In this document: one piece after another, positions 23,701 to 37,528 of the stretch
Position numbering within the stretch: position 1 is the stretch's first letter
Layout: each line of letters starts with the position of its first letter
NCBI GenBank assembly: GCA_035582835.1
Contig: JAYKAV010002971.1
Location: 368,549 to 432,548, forward strand
DNA length: 64,000 nucleotides
DNA from: Phoebastria nigripes
Taxonomy: Eukaryota > Chordata > Aves > Procellariiformes > Diomedeidae
Direction: 5' to 3'
Program-made: the position numbers and the translations under genes
The notes under the pieces: model-generated
Told to the model about the DNA's origin: nothing
Database searches by the model: none
The model's input: the letters and a program-made list of their open reading frames with translations, nothing else

Positions 23701-25119
23701 CACATGGAACCTCTCTGTCTGACCATGTCTACTCTTCACATGCATCTGACTGCAGCAGGGGAGGAGGGAAATGGGAGGAGAAGGGCAGGACACCCAGCAT
23801 CTCTCTGCTCTTGGGCATGTCAAGGGAAGATTTTTCTGATGAGTCCTAATCACTCTGATTTATTATTCAAATCTGGTTTTGCATCTGAAAGCATACCACA
23901 TCCTAACTTGCTCGAGCAGACTTAGCAAACAAGCCAATCTCACAGGCATATGTCATGGGAAAGGCAATGATATTAGCAACCACAGAATTGCTCAGGCCCT
24001 TTCCATCAAATTCCCATTCAGGTCCCTTAGAAATCATTCTCCATCTTTATGTAACACCCTTCTTCATACTGAGAGACTTCTGTGAGATACCTTCTGTGAG
24101 AGGCTTTGAATACACTAGGGGTCCAGGGATAGCCCACAGGACTTTTGATTAGCTTTCATAAGTTAATCATGAATCATGATTGCTTCAACCCACACTTAAC
24201 TATTCCCGGCAGAGCTCCTCTTAACAGCAGCTACTCTTAACAGCAGCTTGGTGCTTTTCTAGCCTCCCACCAAACTGCACTGTTATCAGGGATACTTACA
24301 GTCCTTAAACAGACCCTCTTATCAAATGAATGCCCCTAACTTTATTACCACAACAAATGCATTCACTTCACACAGCGTCTTCATAAGTTATGTTCTGTCA
24401 GACTGCTGGCTTGTCAGTTAATTAGCCAGCATGGGCTAGTCAACAGTCATTAGATGGGCTTCCATGCTTTTCCCCCTCTTCTCCCTCCTCACCCACTGCA
24501 CATCCAAGAGGCGCTGCCTGCGTATAACCATGGATGCTATTAACATGTGTGGTGGCACATGTTAAATTCGGGGCACAACTTCCTCTTTCCTCTCTACCTG
24601 TGGATCCCCAATGGCTCCCACTGGCCTGAGGCCACCAAGGGAAGAATGTTCCCCCAGATTCCTGTCCTTTCTGTTCCCTACAAAAAACCCCCCAAACCAA
24701 AACCAGAACAAGTGAATGAAACGGCATGGGAAATGGCAACATTGCAATTCAATCAGAAGATTTTATTTTGGCTTTGATGTTTTTCCCCTGTGATTTAAAC
24801 CTGTCTTTCCTCAGTATTCCTTTATATAGTGTGTGCGAGTGGGTGCGAGGGCAAGAATACAGAGAAAACTGATTTTTCCCCTTCTTTTTTCTTTTATTCC
24901 CCCTGGTGAAACTTGCAGAACAGTTTTTGTTTTGATTCCTTTTTCAAAAAAAAAAAAAAAAAGAGAAAGTGGCAAGAAAATCTCTTCACTCTCTAGTTTG
25001 AGAAAATCAGGCGTCGGCCTGTTTTTACTCGTGAGGTAAAGTGGTGTTACTGCCGAACAGAGTGACTTTTTCTCTAGAATAGTACTCCCTGATGCGGACA
25101 TTATACCAGCATAACTAAA

Positions 25120-25390
25120 ATAGAATCCGTTTTGTTTTTTCCTTACTCGCAGTAGCTATAGCTGCCAACTTTTCTATGCAAACAAGCCATTCTAATGTCA
25201 TACCCGGATCGTGGTTTTGCAGAAACCTTTGAGACAGCTGTCCTTTCCCATTAGTTTCAAAGCATTTCTGTGGTTGCCTAGCTAAACATACAGTGGGGTG
25301 ATTAATGTAGTCTAATCTGGCTATAGTGCCCCATCGCCACTAAAGGCAGGAAGTTACGCAGTCTGAAAGACCTCTGCCTTGCAAATACTG
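25120..25390. promoter_or_regulatory. Possible conserved non-coding element
   Basis: A balanced-composition stretch with several retained CpGs (in ACTCGCAG, CCCGGATCGTGG, CATCGCC and TTACGCAG), an octamer-like TATGCAAAC, and ATTAATG/TCTAATC homeodomain-like words, in otherwise CpG-poor DNA. No ORF of note crosses it. The case is suggestive only. Confidence 0.2.
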
Positions 25391-28300
25391 AACCAGAGTC
25401 CCTACAGAATGTGAACTCGTGTGGTTAATTTCAATGTACTAGTGAAATCTCCTTTTATAATATCAGAAAAGCTGCTGCCTGCCTGGGATGGAGGTAGCAT
25501 TGCCCGGATGTTCCCAGTTTCATCTGCTCTTCCTTTTTCAGAATTTTCTTTAATATCTTTTCTAGGTCTGATGACAATAACTTACTAGAGAGCTGTTAAT
25601 GTGAAGGAAGGTAGTATATACACCCTCACTCTGCTTTTTCCAGGGACTGGGGCTCGTTATGAACCATCTAGTTTCAATGTACTTTTTGTCTCTTTTTTTG
25701 TCTAAAGCTCATTCATTTGCCTTTTAAAAAAAATTGTTTATATTTCACTTCAGAATTCACACTACCAATCACAATTTCCTGGACAGAAGTTAGCAGAGGA
25801 TATGTTATAAACTAAATCAAAACTCAAATAGAAGCATTGTGCATGGTAAAATTCACTAGAATACAATCATCATTAAATCATCCATGAAGCTACGGAAACG
25901 TTTTAAAAAACATTAACTTTGATGTTATTCATTGGGACTTTAAAGAGAGTAATTAGCATTTTTTCTCCTTTGACACCATGACTGATACCCTCTTGTCTTG
26001 CCTGAGAATCTTCTCTCAGAAACACAACAAAATATTACAAAGAAATAAAAAGAAATTAAGCATGGGTGAGTAGTATCAACTATGCCAAGTGTTGTGATAT
26101 AATTTCTCTCTCCCATCAGCAACTGCTCACACAAGTCACATTTAGGAAGGTCACGATCATGTGATCTGTTCCACTGAACACAAATCTTCAACTTTCTGCT
26201 GCATACTACCCATGAATTCCTTCACCCTGCATTTAGTCTAGGGCTGTGAGCACTCTTCTAGAGCAGACTGCAAGGGTTGAAGAGGTTCNTATTTCTTGCT
26301 AGCAGCCACCTATTCCATTGCTGGTGGTTACCATCCTTCCTGGTTTCCTAAGGGAAGAGCAGACCTAAACATCTGGGGGATTTAAGTCTTTCCTCTGGTA
26401 TGGATGGAAAGAGGCATTTATTCCTAGCAGGACTCTCCCAGTGTTCAAATCCATCTCCCTTCCCAAAAAAAACTTTTGCCTTTGTGTCCACAAATGAGAG
26501 TAGTCTCAAAATCAAGGAAGGCCATGATCTAATGAGATCAGAAGAAAACACTTTCACCTGTGCTTGTAACCTTCAATTCAGTCTCCCACTAGTTATTTTT
26601 AAGGTGTGTATCCCCATGACCCAAGGCAATCCGTAAATTGTGCATTACTAAAAGCCTTGAAATGGTTAGAGATAGCAGACTTTCCTGTAACAAGAACAGA
26701 CTGAAAAATTATTTCCAAGAACTTTTATAAGTTCCTGTATTATTTGATTATTCCATTTCCTCTATAACTGCACAACTGTAAGACAGCACTGCAATTGTAA
26801 CTGTTTGGCACCTTAAAGCAGGCTTTGCTCATCTGTATGGAGAACTGTTTTTTTTTTGCTTAACATGCTTAGTCTAAAATGTTAGGCATCTTATCCAGAC
26901 TATTCCCCTCTGTTGTGCCCTGTACAGTCTGTGGACAAAACAATCCATCATACCTCAGTAGGCTGAACTGCCTCTATGATTTTCAAAATTCCTTCAACAA
27001 GTGTCCAAAGAGTGTCTAGCTGAGACAAAACATCAATTTTCAGATGATGAAACTTAGATGAGATGAGTCCTACCCTAAAGGAACAAAAATTGCATTAAGA
27101 ATCTTCCAAAGTATTTTTTAAACTGTTATTTTTAAATGGTATTATTTACTTTTGTGAAGTAAACAGAGCAATTACTTGACAGTGTTTTATAAAAATCTGG
27201 ATTTATATGAAGAGAGCCTTCAGTCGTATTATGTGTTATTCTAAAACTGGTGAGATCTTTGAAAAGGCTCTTGGTTGCCTTCCTAATTCTCCTCTTTGCT
27301 GGTGGTGAAAAATGCGCTCGCTCTAACTTGGACAAAGATAATCCAACCTAATTCTATGCTTTCTTTCCAAGTAGTCTGATCCAAAAATCCATTGAGGTCA
27401 TTGATTTTTAATTTTTTTTTGGCCTCCAACGAAAGCATACAGCAGCTCATTTTGTAGCTTCAGGCCATTTGCTGGTACCAGGCACAAGTGTTACTTACCC
27501 ACTCCATGGGTAGAAATCCAGCTAAAAGAGGCAGCCAAGTATTTTGGTCCAATTTTTCATGGCCTTCATGGAAATGAAAGAAGAGAATGAAATCCACTTA
27601 TTAAAACTGACCCATCTCCATTTAATTCAAATGGGTCACAGTTCATTTCATACATTCCTAAAAAGATATACTTCTGCTAGCAATGATTCCAGAACTTATT
27701 TAAATGAGCAGGGATAAGATTTATCCTTATCCACAGTGACTAACTTGTGGATGGACACCAGTTTATAATGTACTTTTGGAATATTTTTCTTTTAAAATAT
27801 CCATAAATATGTTAAAATTGAACTCTTACTCTTTCATCCTTTTCCTGGACTACAACAGCATATTCAACGTGACTAATCCGTTCCTAACTCAGTTCTGTAT
27901 TACTCAGTGAAACACATCCAATTAGAACATTCAGTGACACAACATAAAATCAGTTAAAAGGCAAAAAATCACACTTCCTCCTCTAAGATTAGCCATATGA
28001 GAAATGGATTAATAAATAAAACCCAATTAGTGACACAGTAAAACATTCAAAATACAATCCCTAAACATATCCAAGCTGAATATTCAGATCTTGCTACAGA
28101 TGAGTAGACGTACTACTCTGGGATGGGTTTCAAAATGTGATTACAAATGTCAACCAGGGAGTCTGCATGTTTTAATACCTAAACTTTTCACTGTCTCTCT
28201 CCCTCCTTGTCTCTCTCCTTATTTATTTTTTTTCTTTTTTACCTCCAAAGGTCTTATTAAGGGGTTTGAGTTTTTGAACCCATCACTCTGATCATGATGT

Positions 28301-31300
28301 TGATGTCCTAATGACCTCTGCTTGTCATCCAAGCAGACTCCTTGCAACCACTAACAACTGTATGCTGAAGTAGAAGCTGCTGCTTCCTTACACTGCCTTT
28401 TCTATAGATCTTGCATAGCTGAATCCCTTGCCTAACTTTATCCTTTCCCTAAACTCCCCATTTACAGTGAGAGCTGTGGGTCTGTTTCTTCCATAGACAA
28501 AATAAATATTAAGAGGTTTAATCCAAAACTTTGAAAACCATGTTTGAAAACCATGGCCTTGTAAGTGCATTTCTGAGTGTCTTTAGCCAGGCCTATCTAA
28601 ATGTACGTCTGCTGTCAGTACCTTTAAGACAAATTCTTTTCTTTCTTGGGCCTGAATTTAAGCTGAATTTATTTTGCAATTAGAGCTGGCCAGAGAATGA
28701 AAACTACTTTTTGTGGCAGTTTTGGAAGCTTCCAAATTTGTCCTTGATCTTCATTAAAACAAACAGGCAAAGAGAGTCCAAAGGTGTTTGGGAATAAGGA
28801 ACTTCAGGAAAACTTCCATCTACACTCAAAGTGTAAGTAAATGCCCATACTCTGAATATAGGATGCAAACCTTTCTATCAAGAAGATAAATTAATGAAGA
28901 GGGATAAACCTGAAGGTGTCACAATAGTTTGTGCAAAGCTTTCCATGAAGTATTATGTTCTTAGTATTTTTCCCCAAATCACTGAGATTTATATGTGGGA
29001 ACTGGAACTGTGACTTTTGTAAAGCTTTGAAAAATGGTTCAAATATTCTTTTATGAACATTTTTGTTTATTTTTACTTTCATTGCATAAATAGAATATAC
29101 AATGTTGTCTAGCATTGTCAAAAAGTCATATGGGCAGGATATTATTTTAGTGCTGTGTTTCTAAACTGAGCTACATGTCAAGAGGCTGTTCAGGCCTTGT
29201 TAATGATGACTGTAATTGCCATGATGAAGTTTGTGGCTATGTCCTTTGTAGGATGGCTTCCAAAAGAGGAGCAATGATTGCCTACTGACTTAGGAAACCA
29301 CAAGCAAATATTATCATGATGTACAGCCATTATTGCTGACTATCTGCATCAGTGTCTTCTCCTTCTATGCCAGTGCTATCTTTATAATGAATTTCCCTCC
29401 TTTAAAGCTCCAAAATATGCTGTGGTGAAATTTCACAACTGGACGTTTGTCCAGAATTTTCAGAGATTAAATCTGGTTAGATTTAACTCAATCTGGTTAG
29501 AGCTGCAACAGCAACCTCGAGCTAGATATCATATCTGGACTGCACTTTATTAGTCTTGGACATGGCTGCAGGCATCTTAGTGAAGTTTTGCAACTAGGTT
29601 GAGTTGTGCAGGTGCCTTTCAGCCCGCTGCTCACCCATCAGTGGAGGGTTAGAAAATTGGTAAACAGGACGTCCGTATTGCTAAGGAACTGAAGATTATT
29701 TCATCTATGTTCTCATCCTGCGTTAGAGTTGAAGTGAGACCTTTCAATGCTTTTCATCAAAGGCCCCAGTAAAAGAGACATGTCCACTTCTCTCTTCTCA
29801 GGGACTAGAAGGGGATTAGATCAGCCCTCTATTGTTTCTTCTAGTGGGAAGTATCTGGTTTTGCCTCTCAGTTCTGTCCTCCATGTAAAATATCTTTGGG
29901 GGATGGTTTTTTTTCTAAGTTGTTTCTAAGTTTTTTTGTTGGTGGTGGTTTTTTACATATGTGTGATTAATTCTAGTTCTGACATGCCATGGAGGTAGGC
30001 AGCCTTCTCTTACCTAGGATGATAACACATTGCCTCCTTTTCTTGTGTCCTTTTCACACACAAATATCAGTAGAGCTAAGCCATTGTAAANAAGAGTGTA
30101 GTAGCAAGTGCCTTGAATAACCACTGAAGAGGAAAGATTCACTGCTCAATAGATGTGCTGGCTGCCAGCACCAAGTCTCATCTTTCAGCTGTTCTTCAGG
30201 CTATTAAATTATCAACAGGTGTTCACGAATGGNGAGAGTCATATGGTGTTGATGCTGCGGTGCTGATTCATTCTGGGTGCACCAACACACGTTCAGAGGA
30301 GGTACTGTGTCAACAAGGCTGTGGCAAGCAACTTGCAATGTCTCTTTTCCTTCCAGACACTGCAGTGTTGTGCTCCCTGTCTTGCCTTCTCCCAGGAGTC
30401 CCACTTTAATGGCAGCTTAGCAGTTTTGTGCAGGTATTGGCATCCAGCTAAGAAACTGGTAAAAAGCCATCACTGAGAGGCTGGGTATTTGCCTTGGAGT
30501 TAATCTAAAAATTTCAGAGGATCCATGCTTGGAGGCAAATGTCTTGAGGATTAGATGAACATATTAACATACCTCTGAGCTCAAGCTAAGAAATCTTATT
30601 TCATTTAAAGCAGGGAACTGAACCCAAGTTTCCCATTTTACAGACAAGTGCCTATTCTCATGGTCATTTAAGTTTCTTTCATATATAGCATTGAAAGCTT
30701 TATTGAATTCCTCATCACAAGTAATCTCCAAATGTGGACATATTTTGTTTAGCAAAGTTATTACTTTCACAGTAGCCTTGGTCAACAGATATCAAAGAAA
30801 AAGGAACTGTCCAAACATGCTTATTACTAATACAAGCCAACATCCAAAGATGCTAATCCCTTGTATGAACATGTGAAACAGTTGTCTGAATCAGTGAAAA
30901 GTAAGAAGACAACNGGACTGCAAAACAGGCTGCTTCTGATGCTATATACCTGTGTAATAAGTTAAGTAACACTACATCATCTAATGGTTTCTTCTTTCTT
31001 TAAGAAATAAACAGATCTGTGATTAAGATGCACTTCAAGAAAAAGATAGCATCATCCCACCACAGTCATGCTTTAGATGGAAGATGATTACAGAAGATTT
31101 GTTGCCTTCATGTCCAAAAGCCAAGAAATTGATGTGAGAAATTAGTCTCATATGTAAGGTATATTTGGAAATGTGGATTGTCAGAAGGTTACTATGCTTC
31201 AAAGAAAAGGTTTTAAAAAAAAGCCAGTGGTGGCTATGCCACAGAAACACAGCAGAGAAGCAGTGGCAGGGTGAGCACCACCTTGTGCTAATTGGTCTAT

Positions 31301-32759
31301 CCAGGCCTGTATTTCCCCTCAACAGCAGCTTTTAGTTGACGTTTCAGAGGGAGATAAGGCTAATGACCAGACAGTCAGGCCTATATCCCTTCTAAAACAC
31401 TTTGTTGTTTATACAGTATAAAACCCTGAGCAGTTTCCATATCCACATCTTACCCTGAATGCTTCTGAGTTCCTGATTCTAACAACACTTTATAGCAATG
31501 AGTTTCACAAGGGAATGTGTAGGGTGGGAAAGTTTTTCTCATAATCAGCTTTCAATTTTTCACTTTAGATTTCAATTCCTGCTTGTGAAGAGGAGTTGCT
31601 TCCCTTTACAGCACATTTGGATACTGTGGGTACCTTTATCATGGCAGGTCTTGCATTTTTGTTTTTTAAAATTAACAACTCAAATGTTTGGTTCTCCTTA
31701 AAGAGATATTTCTTTACACTTAATTAATTCCCAGGGTCAGTTTCTATCTTTGGCATATAGTGCTTTGTGACACCTTCGATGAAAAAACACCACTGGTGTA
31801 GCATTTTTGCAATAGGTTTCCTTAGTATCTTAAAATTTTTGTAGCTGTGCTTCTCTTGGGTAGGAGGAATAGTCTAGCTTTTTTTTTTTTTTTAAGGTTT
31901 AAATAGCAAATTTAAAACTTAATTATTCCTACTGCATACATTACTTTGTCAACATTAAATTTCACTTTGCCATTGTGTTTCCTGTTCTCCTAGTTTGCTT
32001 ATGTCTCTTTGAAACTGCTGATAAGGTCAGTTATCAGTTAGACAGGGGAAGGTGAACTCCTTTTTTTCATGTGACTGTTCATTCCCTTTTTCAAATTTTA
32101 CAAAAGTCCTGGTTCTTCATTAAGGTGAGATGAGTTTGCATGTTAAGCAGTGATTTGGTCTCTTGACTACAGAGGAAGACTATATCTTGCTTCTTTGGAA
32201 TTATAGCACTGACTGGGCAAAGAACAAATTTTACGTGAAATTCTAAGTAAATATATTAACATATTTATGAGATGAAACTAATTCAGAATTGGATTCTCCT
32301 ATAGCTATAGTATTAAGCAGCACTATTTTTTTAGCCAGGAAAAAATATTCTTATGCAGCTTGTTCAAAAGTTCTATGTATTCAACTGCACTGAAAACTCT
32401 AGAGCCAAAATGGGGCAAAATTCTAATTTTTTTTTTATCTAATGTATCATTTAAAGTAATTGTATTCTGATCTCAAGTCACAATATCTATTATGCATTAA
32501 TCATCACTGCATTATTATTGCTTAGCTTCAGTAAAAGCGGTCATTTTCTATGTTGTTGATGTAGGGCATTTCCACACCTCAGCTTACTTATTTTAAATTA
32601 AACCTTACTTCTGAATTTCCTGGATTTATAATGTCTAAGTTGGAGATAATTACAATGACTCTCTGAAGTTTGTTTGGTCTCTTCCTTAAATTACTTCAGC
32701 GTGCTTTTAACCTTCCTGTCACTTTAGCACAGTTTCTGTTAAAAAATTAACAAATGCAC
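25391..32759. other. Non-coding sequence, no gene seen
   Basis: AT-rich DNA with ORFs of 60-95 codons that match nothing. Local duplications include ATCTGGTTAGA at about 29469-29502 and TTTGAAAACCATG at about 28528-28555. A 15-T run lies at 31879-31893. N bases lie at 26289, 30091, 30233 and 30914. Confidence 0.6.
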
Positions 32760-33240
32760 TAAGTTAGGCTGACCCTGGCACAGCACCTCAGCATTCCTCT
32801 CCGTTAGCTCTCTGCCACAAGGAAACTACTTATTCCTGCCCTTCGCTTCGTGTCTTGTGGCCAGCTCCCTGTGCCTGTGTCATCCAGCCCACAAGCACGA
32901 AAATGGGATGACCGTGAGCATAGCAGGAACCTGGCACGACTGCCCTAACATGCAACTCTGCTTTGACGGGGAAAAAACACCAGAGGCCTGCTTCACTGCA
33001 AAGCCCTCTCCTGCTGACTTCTGCGTGGTCAGTTTTGAGCTGCGGCTGGCCTTCACCCTGGGCTAGGCTGCCGGACGGAGCACCTTGGTGGCACCTGAGA
33101 TGGCTGTGGGCAAGGCTCACGCAGCTGGAGGGGCCACTGGGCAGCAGTTGGGGCAGGGGCAGCAGCTGGGGCAGGGGCGGCAGCTGGGGCAGATGCTGCC
33201 TTTGGGGCAGGGGTGGCAGTTCAGGATTTTTAGCTGTTTA
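32760..33240. other. GC-rich patch with raised CpG count
   Basis: About 480 bases clearly richer in G+C than the surrounding DNA, with CpGs scattered through 32840-33080. Overlapping ORFs on both strands (69, 92 and 96 codons) reflect the lack of AT-rich stops and resemble no protein. It could be an old mobile element, a regulatory patch, or a product of the minisatellite at its right end. It is too weak for a CpG-island call. Confidence 0.45.
33141..33212. repeat. Minisatellite, four 18-bp units
   Basis: Units at 33141, 33159, 33177 and 33195 are each exactly 18 bp; the second reads GCAGCAGCTGGGGCAGGG. Units 1 and 2 differ by one base; units 3 and 4 are more diverged. A fifth partial unit may follow (GTGGCAGTT). 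As 18 is a multiple of three, the plus-strand frame through it repeats a Ser-Ser-Trp-Gly-Arg-Gly-like hexapeptide; there is no sign that it is translated. Confidence 0.9.
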
Positions 33241-33254
33241 GTTGGGGATATTTA

Positions 33255-33277
33255 GCATTTTTAGCTGTTAAAAATGC
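33255..33277. repeat. Perfect 9-bp inverted repeat
   Basis: GCATTTTTA and TAAAAATGC flank a 5-base spacer GCTGT. A TTTTTAGCTGTT word also occurs 33 bases to the left, so the local sequence is both duplicated and inverted next to the minisatellite. Confidence 0.7.
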
Positions 33278-36200
33278 ATTTTGAGGGGTCAGATCTCTAC
33301 TTCAATGGGAATTCCCATGTTTTCAGATTGCTACACTGCTGGTATAAACAGGATTGTCACTCTCTGGATATTTTTAACCAGCCTTTCACTTCTAATAATA
33401 TATTTGCTCCATGGGAACTGTTATTAAGAGATTTCAGGACTGGAAAAGCTGCAGGTGCCCACACGGTCATCTCATAGCTCTTACAAAAACAGAGCCTCCC
33501 TGTGAGGCCTCCAGAAACCGAGATGGCTGTAGATGACAGTGCAGAGTAAACAGTTATTTAAAATGCGTGTAACGCATTGTATGGCAGTGGTTCCGTAAAC
33601 AGACACAGTAAGTACAGCAGTCCTTCCTTTTACCTTACAGTTTCCCCTATAGCAGCCTATATTCAGATACATGCAACTTTGCCATATTTCAATACTTCCA
33701 GCCAACACTTTCTACGGCAGTTTGACTCAGCCTGATGTTTTTATTACATTTTCCTTATTTTTAAAGTCTCAGCTAAAATAGTTAATTAAATTAGGGAGCA
33801 TTCATTCTTTGGCTTTTTTGCTGGGAAGTCATAGGTGTTTCTGGAAAAACTGCTGTTTTGCTTCTGAAGGGAACTTGCAGCATGGTTGTCTGGTCTCAGA
33901 GAGATGCGTTCCGGCATCCCTAGGTAAATTTTAAGTTGTGTCCAAGTTTAAAGTCTCTGACAAATCATCCTTCGTGTGACCTTAATAGAGGTTTGCTTGT
34001 GTGCTGCACTGAAATTCCCTGAGGACTCTCACTGCTCTGAGCATGTGCTAGGCACTCACAGGGACAGTGCTCCAGGAACAGGTAAAGGGGGGGTGAGAGC
34101 CCCCTCCAAGTGGCCCAAAACAGGCACCTTGACATTGCAGGGTACTGAACAAAGCTTTCATGGCTACTCCTACACAGAGCTGCCAGGGGATGCTGTAGCA
34201 ATGGACATGGAAACCAGAGAGACTTTCATCCCCACTTCTCTGATTTGATTGTGGAGAGGGACAACTGGGAGATGCAGAAATAAAGAAATAAGTTTTATCC
34301 CTCTCTTTTAATGGCTGAGCACAAAGAGGATGGTAGAAACATCTTGCAAGGCAATACATTTCCAAGTTGGTGATTTTTCCCCAAGTCGTCTAAAAAACTT
34401 CAGAGCATCAGATTGCTAAACTAAGTTTAGGAGCCAGCAAGCTGTTTTAGCAAACAGGGTGTTGCCATGTATTAAGCACTGGACTGTACTGCTTATGTGT
34501 AAAATTAATCCCAGCGAGTTCTGACATTTCTGAACTGCCTAATGCTCTGCTTTGCAATCCTTACCACATTAATATTTCTAACACAATTTTGAAAGTAAGA
34601 ATAATGCAAATTATGATGCATTTTAAGAACCACGTGACACATTTTTACATTTATGGCTTAGAGTGTGTGTGTATGTCTCTGAGAATGTTGTGCAGTGATG
34701 AGCTGCAAGGCCAGACTAAGTATTGCACTTAACATTTCTCATTAAACTCTGCCCAGACTATTTCCTTCCCAGCAACTTTAACTGCAGTTTCTTTCTAATC
34801 AACACAATTTCTCTCCTTTCTTTCCCACCAAAGCTCACTGAGGCCCAGGATAGGCAAAATCTGCTCCTTGCCTAGTAACAGAGCAAAAGTCCAAAATCCT
34901 AAATGCAGGAATTTCTGACTGGTGGTGGAAGTGTATACCACACACCAGTACACTGCACACGATTTAGGTCCTGTCAGCATCGAAGGTAACGCTGTTGGTA
35001 TGCTCACACCATTACCTATTAACAAGATGTCAGAAAGTTGGAGATGTCTAAAACATATTGGATACGTATTTTTCTCTGGCTGCAGTGAATGTGTCTGAGC
35101 TGATAGTATCTAAGGCACTTGCTGATTAGGTAGAGGGACACATAATAACTATAATTTCTTGAAATTCTTTAAAATAGTTGACGTGTAAATAGATGGTATA
35201 TACAGAATTCATAATGAGGCTTGTGTGGAACAAGGAATTTGTGCACATGTGTTTGGAATGTTATGGCCACTTTGCTGGTGTCTGCCTCTTGGCAATAGCA
35301 TATGAATTCAAGTCTTTCTATCACACCAGTTCATCGCATATTTTCTCTGTGAGTTTATATATATGTATGTATTTATGCATCTGTATCTCTCCCCATGTAC
35401 CTCCATCTGCACTGAACATCTGATGAAAAGAAACATTCCTATTTTGCAAAGTTTTGAGGGCATTCTCCTAGCTATCCTGCTCATCAGGAAAGAATAAAAT
35501 GATAACACACAAAATGATGCCTAGACCAGTTTTATTCTATTTAGATTCTGTGCATAAAATCTGTACACATCACCCCTCTCCCCTAGCTACCTGGATATCA
35601 GTTAACTGATGACTAGCTAACCATTTGGCACCTTGGCTAGTTTCATTTCTTTGTTAGGTAACTTAATAAATAACTACAAAAATGTTCAGGTGGCTCTATA
35701 TAACATTCATTAGCATAGCAGTAAAACCATAGCTATTTAAACAAAATGAAGTGAATGTGAAGCAATAAAAAGCTTTTTCATTTGCTTTACAAGATTTCTG
35801 CATTATTTTCTTTCAGTGGTTATGGAGCAAGGGGTGGAGGAGTCATCTACTCTTCATGAGAGTGTTGAGAAGTCTAGTTGGTATAGGACAGCCTGCCGTG
35901 TGGTAGAAAAACAGAGAAGTCCTGTACTCCTGGAATTTGGTTGCAGGGTTTTGATTGCTGCTGGAGAGAAATCAGTTGTTGAAAACAGTGCCTTTTTTTT
36001 TTTTTTTTAATGTTTTCCGGGAAGTAACCACTGTGGTGAATGCCTAGCCTGGGCGATGCCTTCTAGCTATATGCACTTAACAGCTACCCTAATAAATACA
36101 CAATGACAAGGTCGCTATTGTTCTCCTTTCCTGTGCTCCAGACTAGAACAACTGTTGCTGGGAATACTTGGTCAAGAAAGGCAGTAACTTCGTGATAATA

Positions 36201-37528
36201 ATATGATTACATAAAACTATGTGATTAGCATTTTACTTGATGTAAATAATCTATAGGGCGCTTGAAGAGCGCTTTTTAAAAATTTCTTGCATGAAATAAG
36301 AAGAGTGTATCAAAATAAAGGAAAGTTTGAATTATTGCTATGCCCAGCCTACTGGTAAACTATGAAAATCCCTACGGTATGTAACTCCTGAGATGAATTA
36401 TATTATTGATGATGTTGGATAAAATTTCAATTCTAGGTAGATCTGCAAGCTAGTATAGTCCAAAAAGGCAACATTAGGAGGTAATCTTATTGCTGTTGCA
36501 GGAGCTGCAAAAAGTACAGGAAGCCAACTGTGACATGCCTCTACTGACAACACTTGGGAAAGCTGCATTCACTCCCAACTTGGGAACTATGTAGTTTATG
36601 TGTATGTTTGAAAAATTTACCTACATTTTCAGAAAAGACTATGCATACAGGAGCCTAAGGGAAGTTAAGGGAGTTAGGTACCTAGGACTCTACTCCAATA
36701 TGATGATTGAGTCAAGCACTTACTGTCCATGGGTATTCAAACCCTGGGTCCCTATGCAGTTGACAGAGAGATGTAGTTACAACTTCTAAGATTAGGGCCT
36801 GTAAGGGAACTGACTGTAGCCTCTAGGCTGTTCTGGAAATCCTGGTCAGCATCTGTACCTTTTGATACCATAATACTTTTGGGTTTCTGAGTCACACTGT
36901 AACAGATCTAGCATGACATTCTCAAAACTGCCAAAGCTTTCCTCCTTTACCAAATACATTATCCTTTCAGCTATTGGTATGAGAAGGTAGTCATGCACAG
37001 TATTAAGGATATGTATAGAAACACTTTGTTTAAAATTAACAATTACTCATAGATGTTTAAGAAATTGTTTTAAGTTCTAAGAAGCCAATAGGTTGCTTAT
37101 AATTGTGTATAACATTTCCTGCTGACATTTTCATAAACATCTATTAAGCATGTTGCTCATGTTGGTAACGTACTCTAAAATATCTACTAATCAACTATTA
37201 ACCCTTCAAAAGCCTTCAAAAGCCTTTATGACTTTCTTTGCAACACAGAGTGAAACCAAAGGGAGCATAGTTGTCATGTGAAAATGTATATGAACTAAAA
37301 ATTGCAGTGATCCATGGGGATAGGTATTGGTGTAAGTTCTTTCATTTGTTTTGAACATGTTCTTTTGTCTCCTTTTTTCAGTACTAAAGAATTTTAAGGC
37401 AACCTGTGTCAAGTAANATCATGCTTAAAGAGACAAAGGAGGACAGTTTCTAAGAACATTACTGCTTTTTCTTTAAAATTAAAATTTATTAACTGATCCA
37501 TTGGTTTATTCATTATACTAAAACAGAT
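33278..37528. other. Non-coding sequence, no gene seen
   Basis: AT-rich DNA; ORFs up to 105 codons lack domains. A 16-T run lies at 35993-36008. A 64-codon ORF at 35816-36010 follows a plausible splice-acceptor-like TTTTCTTTCAG but ends in the T-run and has no visible donor or homology. One N lies at 37417. Confidence 0.6.
36621..36692 (+). repeat. Candidate old sauropsid repeat fragment
   Basis: ACATTTTCAGAAAAGACTATGC, CAGGAGCCTAAGGGAAGTT and AGTTAGGTACCTAGG follow the order of an old repeat with TTTTCAAAAGTGACTTAGGC and TAGGAGCCTAAGTCCC. The copy is decayed and was recognised from memory. Confidence 0.4.

Larger units (their letters stand above)
19501..25119. other. Non-coding sequence with two repeat traces
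   Basis: No gene is recognisable; ORFs are 100 codons or less. Contains old repeat fragments near 19965-20040 and 20741-20795 (listed), a duplicated CTCTTAACAGCAGCT word at about 24218-24249, an A/C-rich tract near 24680-24712 and a 17-A run at 24946-24962. One N lies at 20799. Confidence 0.6.

Noticed and set aside
33141..33212. Evenly spaced repeat considered as a CRISPR array
   Set aside because: Units are contiguous with no unique spacers, and the genome is vertebrate.
35816..36010. Possible exon after TTTTCTTTCAG
   Set aside because: The frame runs into a T-run, has no donor site and no protein similarity.
36258..36277. GCGCT-AGCGC hairpin followed by five T, like a bacterial terminator or a Pol III stop
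   Set aside because: The stem is only 5 bp, there is no upstream RNA gene with A/B boxes that I can see, and the context is vertebrate.
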